Of a stretch of DNA of 64,000 nt, positions 38,512 through 46,735 are shown one piece after another. The position numbers and the translations under genes are program-made. This DNA is from Litoditis marina (taxonomy: Eukaryota; Nematoda; Chromadorea; Rhabditida; Rhabditidae): NCBI GenBank assembly GCA_964036275.1, contig CAXIWQ010000095.1, positions 124,001 to 188,000 on the forward strand, in the 5' to 3' direction. Every line of letters starts with the position of its first letter. Position 1 is the first letter of the stretch. The notes below the pieces were generated by a model that worked only from the letters and a program-made list of their open reading frames with translations, had not been told where the DNA came from and did no database searches.

Positions 38512-40688
38512 ATGGCATCTCTATCCGAATTTACTTCCGAAATGAAGTTCTACCTTATTGACGTCGTTCAAGCCTACCCGGAACTGTGGAATCCGGACAG
38601 AAAGGAGTACTACTTCTCGGAAAAGAAAAATGAAATGTGGACTAATGTTGCCGAGCAATTGAGGGAGAAGTTCAACGTCGAAATTTGCGGTTAGTTGCAC
38701 TCCCCTTCTATGATTCACAACTCATCGCACCGGTTGGTTGATAAAAATGTATGGCCAGCGTAATTAGTGTACTTGCCAGTGAACGGATCCTATTCTTTGA
38801 ACATGAAATGAATGGTTTTACCGGTTAATTCTTTATTTAACCCGGTATTTCGTTAACCCTAGCCGTTAACCATTAACCGGGTCACCTGGTTAACCCTTTT
38901 GTTAACCACTTGGTAACCCTAAATTTGCCCCAAAAGACATTGTAAAAGAGGGTTGACAAGTGGTTAACAAAAGGGTTAACCAGGTAACCTGGTTAAGGTT
39001 ACCTGGAATTGGCCGGTTTCACTCAAGATATGGAGCTTTTTTGATATATAATTGTCTCACGAATAATGTTTTTCATTCTGTCCAAAATGACGAAATCAGT
39101 GATATCCATGTTGCCGTATTAGCTCAGGATTAAGACCAACTAACCAATTTCAGGAGTAGCCGCATCGAAAGTTTGGAAAAACCTGAAAGATCACTACAAC
39201 AAAAAAAGATCGGAGCACGAAAAAGCCATCACGGGATCTGGAGCCGCTGATATTGAACCAAAATGGCAATTCTTCACCGCTTTGAAATTTCTGACAACTA
39301 CTAAAAAGCAAGTGTGAGTTTGTCTTTTGAATCTATTTTGTCGGAGTATGGTTAACATGAAACCTGAGTGCTCTCTCTTTTCTGAAACAAGAAGAATATA
39401 CGATGCCCCATCCCGCCCTGTTTGTGGTATGATCTCATTGGTTATAGTATGATACCGTTGTTTTCAATATGATCTTGTTATTTTGTCGTCAAAACTGGTG
39501 GAAGATAATGCACATCAAACTATAACGAGGATTTGATTAATTTCCGAGTAAACCGAAAGATCACGAAACAGGCTCGTGTGTGCACCCGTAACAGAGTTCT
39601 TGTTATTCATTTTGAAATTAGAGATGAAAACGGATTCTTTTCCATTGAATGGTTACACCTTTCTGATTTGTGGTTCACACTCACTGGCAAACATGATATA
39701 TAATTTTTTTCTTACAATATAATGCAAATATATTGCAGAACGCGCCATTCGAATATCGCAGCAGCAGAAGAGACTGTCACCGATCCCCTTCTCCCAAAAG
39801 TTACTCATCCTGTTGGCGAGGCATGCCTCGAAGTCGAAGCCGAACAGAGTAGCAGCAGCAAGGCCTCTGATTCTCTTCAAACTCCGGGGGAGGACTTCAA
39901 TCAGATCAGCAACAAGGAGAATGTGAGTTTTTCAGACTGTCACGGTATCGAATTGTAGTTTCCACCCCTATTAGTTCAGTCTCTTGTTCAAAAATGAGTA
40001 AACACCAGAAAATGAGTAGACACCCACTTTTTCACCAAAAACAAGGCCTCAATCTGAAAACGAACTACTTTCTGTCCAATAATCAAACCTAACTGGTGTA
40101 TGATTATCGATGATTATCGAACTCTCGGACAGCTTTACCAGATGAGAACTTGATGTTTATTCAGCGTAAACATGCACACCTCCATTTATTGAATTGTCAC
40201 ATTTAGATCAGAAAGGATGTGGTTGTCACCAGTGCTAGCGAGAGTACACCGCGCAGCTACAGGAAATCTCTAGGACCAACAAAGCGCAAAGCCTACTCTC
40301 CAAAGGAGCCCGAACACAAGAACAACCATGTGGACCGCTTGCTAGAGGCTATTTCGAAGTCCGATGAGAAGTCCGATGACGAATTTGACTCTTTCGGTGG
40401 GTTTTTTTTGCAATCAATCTAATCTGTTTAGTTTGGTTTCGAATTTTCGCCCTGTGGACGAGTTCCACTCAAACTCATTGTTTTTGTTGCTTCGGACAAG
40501 TAATAAAGTTTGAGGTTTTATGCTCATCCTTTCGCAAAGTTTACAGTTAGTTTTGGCTTACAGGTGCTCTCATTTCTACCTCTCTCCGTGCCATCTCTGC
40601 TGCTGATCCTAGTGAGGGTGAGGATGTTATGCATGAGATCAACAACGTTTTGTACGCATCGAAGAAACGTGTACGTTCCCGTATCTAA
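38512..40688 (+). CDS. Harbinger-encoded MADF-BESS DNA-binding protein (5 exons)
   Basis: My model joins 38512-38689, 39154-39313, 39739-39922, 40207-40396 and 40564-40688: 837 bp, 278 residues, with GT-AG at all four introns and frame kept throughout. Residues about 11-107 form a MADF domain (Myb/SANT-like DNA binding): FYLIDVVQAYPELWNP near the start, then W43, W67 and W97 at the family spacing. Residues 114-230 are low-complexity, acidic and basic in turn. The end, from DEFDSFGALISTSLRAI to NNVLYAS, resembles a BESS motif, a protein-interaction module often paired with MADF. In PIF/Harbinger elements a second, Myb-like protein brings the nuclease to DNA and the nucleus; this gene occupies that place. 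I start at MASLSEF because the frame's upstream extension crosses the likely acceptor. Splice sites are predicted by eye. Confidence 0.85.
38690..39153 (+). other. MADF intron 1, holding a foldback repeat
   Basis: Donor GTTAGT, acceptor CAATTTCAG. The interior is dominated by GGTTAACC-type motifs and the hairpin at 38882-38987, suggesting that a small palindromic element landed inside the intron. No coding potential seen. Confidence 0.6.
38882..38987. repeat. Foldback (hairpin) repeat in MADF intron 1
   Basis: Two arms of about 39 nt, 38882-38920 and 38949-38987, are inverse copies with a few mismatches; both contain GGTTAACCCTTTTGTTAACC or its inverse. The loop is about 28 nt. Neighbouring CCGGTTAA and TTAACCCGG pieces (about 38820-38880) extend the theme. 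It is probably a remnant MITE. No clear target duplication was found. Confidence 0.7.
39314..39738 (+). other. MADF intron 2
   Basis: Donor GTGAGT, acceptor TATTGCAG. AT-rich with no open frame of note; the small minus-strand frame overlapping its end has no family features. Confidence 0.5.
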
Positions 40689-41147
40689 ACCCTTCAAAAT
40701 GTTTGTTGGCCTGTCCAATTTGTTGATTTGTTGAATTATTGTTGGATGCTGTCTGTGCACATTGTTTGTTGAAACGAATGAAAAGATTTTTAATCTGTAC
40801 ACAAACAGTCACAATCAAAGTTACATTTGCTCAAAATGGAGAGCTAGGCGTTCCCGGAAATTTTTTGCTCGAGCTGTCGGATTCCCTGTGTTAACCATTT
40901 GAGCTGCCAGCAAGTCAATAGGAGTGTTGTCCGTGAACCGTCTCTTCAGAGCCTTAGCGTCAAGTCGATACGCCAGCATATTGTGCAAAATCTAAAACGT
41001 TCACATAAGCTTAGCACCTGGAGACACGACATCATTTTTTCCGATTCACAATTCAGTTTTCCACCCAACATTCTAGATTCAGGAATCCACTGTTACTTTC
41101 TAATATCAATTTCCTATGTGGCAAACTGGGTGTGCTATGGTAACCGA
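40689..41147. other. Convergent intergenic region between the two Harbinger genes
   Basis: Contains the 3' ends of both transcripts. AATGAA at 40776-40781 is a possible variant poly(A) signal for the plus-strand gene; no canonical AATAAA was seen close to either stop. Short frames here lack family features. A further C-terminal exon of the transposase could lie in the right part. Confidence 0.4.
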
Positions 41148-43419
41148 TTACGATGATCTCGAAAATGATATTACCAGACACGTTTCCACGATTCGTTTTA
41201 TTGTGTCCAAATCTCCTGCAAGTGGCTTCTCAAAGATTCGAAATCTGGCCGTCAGGATCCCGAAATAATTCTCAACCACGCGGCGGGCACTGTAACTAAT
41301 ATATGAATACAAGGTTTTCTTAAATTAATTTGAGTCTGAAAATGCAAACTCACGATGAGAGCTTCTGGTTGAACCGTGCTTTTCTCTGACTTCGTGCTGA
41401 TTCGGACTGTGAGAACGGGCGCATCGTACGGTCTGTTAGAGCAAACCCTTGATCCACAAGAATTGCATACGGCACCTGAAAAATGACCATTCCTTCCGAA
41501 GCTTTCAACCACAATCAATCACTCAGTTATTAGATTTTTGTTTCACATTCAGCCAGTTTATCCAGCCATTCTGTTATTATCCAAGCAGCAGGTTTGTTTC
41601 AGTTTTTATTCGAACCTAGAATGTTCTTGGCAGTTTTTATGCAAACCTAACAAATTCATTGCAATATAAGCGACACACCTGTCCGACTGAACCCAGCGGA
41701 GAGGTGGGTGGAAACAAGTGCTGTTGGTTAATGACGAAAGATCGAATAGGGCTGCTGTTGTAAATAGCTGAGTCACTATTCCTGCCCGGCGCTCCAAGAT
41801 CATAGAGCACGCAACGATAAAACGGATCTACTGCCGCCAGAAGTACGATTGAGTGGAACGATTTGTAGTTGAAGAATGACGACCCTCCTCCAGGCGGGTT
41901 CTAAAATAAAAAAAAGCCGTGCGTGTTCAAACAAAATACCAGAAAACCACGGAAAATAGAGCAGTGACTTCACAGAAAACTAGTTACTAGAAAATTGGTG
42001 TCAAATTTTCACTAAACAGATAGTCGATGGTAGCCAATTCCCTATGATAACACACCTGAATGCGACAGTGTTTCCCGTCCAGTGCCAAACATGCTCGAGG
42101 GTACCCATGTCGTTCAGCAAAACCGTCCGCACACTCTTTCATCATGGTGGCTGTAGGAGTCGGGAACGCATCGTCGTGCAGCTCTGAACGAGTACAGATT
42201 TGAGAAAATTGAGTAAATAAACGGGGTTTATTGTACAATCGTCCCCCCCTTGAGCCGAAATAGGTTGAAATCCGACCCGTAGTACAATCACCCCCCCACC
42301 CCGAGGGGGCTGATTGTACAACGTCCTTCTTTACAGCAGGTTTGGATTGAGTGGGGGCGATTGTCAAACAGGTCCGGGGTTGTACAATTACCCCCCATTT
42401 ACAATCACCCCCTCTCTATAGGGAATCGTATTGGGAGGGGGGTGATAGTACTACGGGGGGGGGGGACTTAAGGTAAGGGGGGGGGGCAATTGTACAATTT
42501 TCCCAATAAACGAACGAGACCAGGCAAGAGATAGTTGTGTAAAGTTAAACCGTGATATTTTCTCACTTACCGCAAATAATCGCATCACAAACATCACGAA
42601 CACACTTCTGAATAGTTGATGCTCCGATCCACAAATTTCCACTCATTGCTGCATATGAAGCTCCCGTTGATAGATATCTAAAAACATGTAGGTATACTGT
42701 TAGCAACTGCACAGTCACGTGAATCATGTTAGAAATGTGCAATTGAAACGTGCAATTGAAAAGTGCACGATTCCTTATTAGAATACAGAATTTACGTGAA
42801 TATTCCATTCACTGCTAGTATTTGCCGTCAATCGAAGTATTCTCCATGAGTGATGGTCTAATAATTTACCTCAATCCGATGAGGAGCTTCTCTCGAGCGT
42901 TGAAGGGATAACGGTGCGACAACTTTTTTGGTTCGAGTCGTGGGCCGACACGAGATAGAAGAACATCAAACTCATCTGGATACAGACTGAAAACGAAAAC
43001 TCATTTTCATTTTCTTTATCTCCACTTATGTATGGAATAAGGAGCACCATATAACGTGATGTGATCATAAATATTGAAATCGAAATAAAAATGAAAATGA
43101 AACGTCTTCGTCCTGTTAGTTTTCTCGAACCAAGACCAAGTTTGTATCAAAATGCTGATTTCCAATTGAGTGCAATTAAATTGGAAACTAACCGAGAAAA
43201 CTTGAAGAATGACTCCGTGGTTTCCGCATCGAAATACTCGTAGAAATTCGAGAATCTTCGGTGTACTAGCTGTTCATGCTCTGGCCGTATGTACCATCTT
43301 CTTCGACTGAATTTTGCTCTATCTTCTTCTTGGTCATCGAATAGTTCTTCGAACAGCAAATAAATGACCGCTTTTCGCATCAGCCTCTTTTTAAACTGAA
43401 TTCTTCTTGATTTTGTCAT
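41148..43419 (-). CDS. HARBI1-like PIF/Harbinger transposase (DDE nuclease, 7 exons)
   Basis: My model joins, 5' to 3' on the minus strand, 43419-43193, 42986-42870, 42677-42571, 42183-42056, 41900-41679, 41475-41354 and 41289-41148: 1,065 bp, 354 residues, about the usual family length. All six introns are GT-AG and frame is kept. The N-terminal part has RRRWYIRPEHEQ, then a helical region ending REKLLIGLRYLSTGASY. The nuclease core has D186 in LALDGKHCRIQ, D218 in VLLAAVDPFYRC and E314 in RRVVENYFGIL, matching the family DDE triad. It would cut both element ends and integrate at TWA. ATG at 43419 is chosen because TTTCAG ends one base upstream of it. The last residues are uncertain: a GT donor at CTG|GTAATA could lead into another short exon. 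No stop or frameshift found. Confidence 0.9.
42223..42504. mobile_element. 282-bp G/C-tract element in transposase intron 3 (MITE-like)
   Basis: Terminal segments are inverse-related: left GGGGTTTATTGTACAATCG then a C-run; right, read inward, GGGAAAATTGTACAATTG then a C-run. AATAAAC flanks both sides (42216-42222 and 42505-42511), a candidate 7-bp target duplication. Inside, the module TTGTACAAT(C/T) plus CCCCCC recurs several times in both orientations, with G-runs of about 10 or more near 42455 and 42477. No coding capacity. It lies wholly in an intron and need not disrupt the transposase. Family unknown. Confidence 0.6.
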
Positions 43420-43420
43420 C

Positions 43421-43426
43421 CTGAAA
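43421..43426 (-). promoter_or_regulatory. Candidate trans-splice acceptor TTTCAG of the transposase gene
   Basis: On the minus strand CCATTTCAG is followed by G and then the ATG, so the mature 5' UTR after splicing would be 1 nt. This mirrors the plus-strand gene and favours spliced-leader addition, as in nematodes. Confidence 0.45.
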
Positions 43427-43670
43427 TGGTTTTTCTCAAATTCGAAACGAAAGAAAAGAAGAAATTCACTTCGAACTGATAAAAAACTGATAACAAAGTC
43501 CAGAGAACATTGAGTAAAATACAAACATACATTTAAATTAACAATAATAAAGTAACTTGATGATTTTAATAATGATTGTTAGAATATTAGTGATGATATG
43601 TCGAGAATAATCAATCCAGACGCAGAGAGCCGCTGCGGCAATATTGAATTGAATCATTATTGCCGCAACT

Positions 43671-43851
43671 GCTGTTTGCGGCTGTCTGCGGCCCCGCCCG
43701 CAGACGCCCGCAGCCGCCCGCAGCCGCTTTTGCCCGCCGAAGTATGAATGCGCGGCAAAACGCCGAGAGCCGCCACCAGCCGCACATTTGATCAATAATC
43801 AGGGGCGCCATACTTATATCATATGCCGCCCGCAGACGCCCGCAGCCGCAG
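43671..43851. repeat. Right subterminal GC-rich motif array of the Harbinger element
   Basis: CCCGCAGACG and CCCGCAGCCG units mirror the left array. CATACTT or its inverse appears at 43740-43746 and 43809-43815 as well as in the terminal repeat. About 240 bp of AT-rich sequence separates the array from the transposase start, so this end also holds that gene's promoter. Confidence 0.75.
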
Positions 43852-43869
43852 CCAAGTATGTAGGGCACT
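43852..43869 (-). repeat. Harbinger right terminal inverted repeat
   Basis: CCAAGTATGTAGGGCACT, the exact inverse of the left end, followed by the TAA duplication at 43870-43872 and satellite in the expected phase. Confidence 0.93.
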
Positions 43870-44523
43870 TAATACGACTATATATTCTGTGGCGCACAGC
43901 CACAAAAGACGAATTAACGCGGTTATTGACTCTTTGCCTCGCAGTTACAGAGAACATTTCATACGGCTATCAAATCTGTTGCTCCCAGCTACAAAAACCT
44001 AATACGACAATCTATTCTGTGGCGCACAGCCACAAAGACGAATTAACGCGGTTATTGACATTTTGACTTGCAGCTACAAAAAAAAATCATACGGCTATCA
44101 AGTCTGTTGCTTCCAACTACAAAAACATAATACGACTTTATATTCTGTGGCGCACAGCCACAAAATACAAATTAACGCGGTTATTGACTCTTTGCCTTGC
44201 AGTTACAGAGAACATTTCATACGGCTATCAAATCTGTTGCTCCCAGCTACAAAAACCTAATACGACTTTATATTCTGTGGCGCACAGCCACAAAAGACAA
44301 ATTAACGCGGTTATTACCTCTTTGCCTTGCAGCTACAGAAAAAAAGTTTATACGGCTATCAAGTCTGTTGCTCCCAGCTACAAAAACCTAATACGACTTT
44401 ATATTCTGTGGCGCACAGCCACAAAAGACAAATTAACGCGGTTATTGACTCTTTGCCGTGCAGCTACAGAAACAAGTTTATATGGCTATCAAGTATGTTG
44501 CTCCCAGCTAGAAAAACCCAATA
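43870..44523 (+). repeat. Satellite array, block 4 (short)
   Basis: About five monomers between the Harbinger element and the first 584-bp element. It begins with TAATACGACTATATATTC, completing the monomer split at 38066, and ends in the CCCAATACAAC subclass. Confidence 0.95.
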
Positions 44524-45107
44524 CACATAGGAACTTCTAGCCCACAGTTAAGACACTAGTAAAACGGTAGTAACAGTTAAACTGTGGTGATATGACCGTA
44601 AACGTCCCGCGATTCAGTGGTAAACTTGTGGTAACGTTGAATCACGATTACTACCAGTAAATCGGTGATGTATCTCAAGTAACCTCAGAAATGAACTAGA
44701 TATCTAATACCACACGTGATACCTATACTAGATACGGATGTCTGCGAGACTGCTCTGCCGGCTTCTGGCTCTTTTCGGTTTAATTACCCAAGTTTGAGGT
44801 ACTTTTCACCTCTGAAGCGAACTTAGTATTTAGTACGTGCGGACTAGATACTAGAGGGGCCATGAAAAGATAATTAAATTTTGTTTTATGAAAAAAATAA
44901 TTTTTAAGTGTTTTATTTTCGATAGTTCGAAATAATTTTACTGCTGTTTTACTGCAGTTGAACTACAACTTTACTGGCGTTTTACTGCAGTAGCGACACC
45001 GTACTACTACCGTTTTACGACTGGTGATACTGCAGTAACACTACCAGTAAAACGGCAGTAGTACGGTGTCGCTACTGTAGTAGAACGCCTGTTTTATCTT
45101 TACAGTG
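44524..45107. mobile_element. 584-bp unclassified palindromic element, copy 1
   Basis: Interrupts the satellite CCCAATACAACTATC after CCCAATA. It begins CACATAGGAACTTCTAG and ends CTTTACAGTG. Termini are only CAC/GTG-like, and the target duplication is absent or a 2-bp CA. The right half holds a strong hairpin: arms of about 45 nt, GGCGTTTTACTGCAGTAGCG... and its inverse, around a loop of about 26 nt (about 44975-45092). AGTAAAACGGTAGTA-type motifs near the left end echo the hairpin. No gene is present. CAC..GTG termini could suggest a CACTA relative, but evidence is thin. Confidence 0.7.
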
Positions 45108-46147
45108 CAACTATCTATTCTGTGGCACACAGCCACAAAATACGATATAACGCGGTTATCGACTCTTTGCCTTGCAGCTACAGAAAAAAGTTTATACGGC
45201 TATCAAGTCTGTTGCTCATGGCTACAAAAACCTAATACGACTTTATATCCTATGGCGCACAGCCACAACAGACAAATTAACGCGGTTATTACCTCTTTGC
45301 CTTGCAGCTACAGAAAAAAGTTCATACGGCTATCAAGTCTGTTGCTCCCAGCTACAAAAACCTGATACGACAATCTATTCTGTGGCGCACAGCCACAAAA
45401 GACAAATTAACGTGGTTATTACCTCTTTGCCTTGCAGCTACAGAAAAAAGTTCATACGGCTATCAAGTCTGTTGCTTCCAGCTACAAAAACCTAATACGA
45501 CTTTATATTCTGTGGCGCACAGCCACAAAAGACAAATTAACGCGGTTATTGACTCTTTGCCGTGCAGCTACAGGAAAAAGGTTATACGGCTATCAAATAT
45601 GTTGCTCCCAGCTACAAAAACCTAATACGACTATCTATTCTGTGGCGCACAGCCACAAAGACGAATTAACGCGGTTATTGACATTTTGACTTGCAGCTAC
45701 AAAAAAAAAATCATACGGCTATCAAGTCTGTTGCTTCCAACTACAAAAACATAATACGACTTTATATTCTGTGGCGCACAGCCACAAAATACAAATTAAC
45801 GCGGTTATTGACTCTTTGCCTTGCAGTTACAGAGAACATTTCATACGGCTATCAAATCTGTTGCTCCCAGCTACAAAAACCTAATACGACTTTATATTCT
45901 GTGGCGCACAGCCACAAAAGACAAATTAACGCGGTTATTACCTCTTTGCCTTGCAGCTACAGAAAAAAAGTTTATACGGCTATCAAGTCTGTTGCTCCCA
46001 GCTACAAAAACCTAATACGACTCTATATTCTGTGGCGCACAGCCACAAAAGACAAATTAACGCGGTTATTGACTCTTTGCCGTGCAGCTACAGAAAAAAG
46101 TTTATATGGCTATCAAGTATGTTGCTCCCAGCTAGAAAAACCCAATA
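45108..46147 (+). repeat. Satellite array, block 5
   Basis: Eight monomers between the two 584/588-bp elements. Includes the variant ATCCTATGGCGCACAGCC (near 45250), also seen in later duplicates near 46878, 47920, 55218 and 57090, which links these segments by descent. Confidence 0.95.
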
Positions 46148-46735
46148 CACATAGGAACTTCTAGCCCACAGTTAAGACACTAGTAAAACGGTAGTAACAG
46201 TTAAACTGTGGTGATATGACCGTAAACGTCCCGCGATTCAGTGGTAAACTTGTGGTAACGTTGAATCACGATTACTACCAGTAAATCGGTGATGTATCTC
46301 AAGTAACCTCAGAAATGAACTAGATATCTAATACCACACGTGATACCTATACTAGCTAGATACGGATGTCTGCGAGACTGCTCTGCCGGCTTCTGGCTCT
46401 TTTCGGTTTAATTACCCAAGTTTGAGGTACTTTTCACCTCTGAAGCGAACTTAGTATTTAGTACGTGCGGACTAGATACTAGAGGGGCCATGAGAAGATA
46501 ATTAAATTTTGTTTTATGAAAAAAATAATTTTTAAGTGTTTTATTTTCGATAGTTCGAAATAATTTTACTGCTGTTTTACTGCAGTTGAACTACAACTTT
46601 ACTGGCGTTTTACTGCAGTAGCGACACCGTACTACTACCGTTTTACGACTGGTGATACTGCAGTAACACTACCAGTAAAACGGCAGTAGTACGGTGTCGC
46701 TACTGTAGTAGAACGCCTGTTTTATCTTTACAGTG
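46148..46735. mobile_element. 588-bp unclassified palindromic element, copy 2
   Basis: Nearly identical to copy 1, with a 4-bp CTAG expansion (CTATACTAGCTAGATACGG against CTATACTAGATACGG) and one G/A change (CCATGAGAAG against CCATGAAAAG). It sits at exactly the same satellite position, so it came with the tandem duplication, not by transposition. Confidence 0.75.

Larger units (their letters stand above)
38067..43869. mobile_element. Full-length PIF/Harbinger DNA transposon (5,803 bp), two-gene
   Basis: Bounded by 18-bp perfect terminal inverted repeats (AGTGCCCTACATACTTGG inward from each end) and a TAA target duplication. Just inside both ends lie GC-rich arrays built from CCCGCAGACG/CGTCTGCGGG. 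It carries two convergent, intron-containing genes: a MADF-BESS protein on the plus strand and a DDE nuclease on the minus strand, with about 460 bp between their stop codons. Every splice junction I could propose keeps frame and both proteins run start to stop, so this copy looks structurally complete and could be autonomous. Two smaller repeats sit in introns (38882-38987 and 42223-42504). Confidence 0.93.

Noticed and set aside
40510..40802. Frames of 74 and 92 codons near the end of the MADF gene
   Set aside because: They overlap the last MADF intron and exon in other frames and show no family features.
44524..45107. Helitron
   Set aside because: A hairpin lies near one end, but there is no TC start or CTRR end and the insertion is not between A and T.
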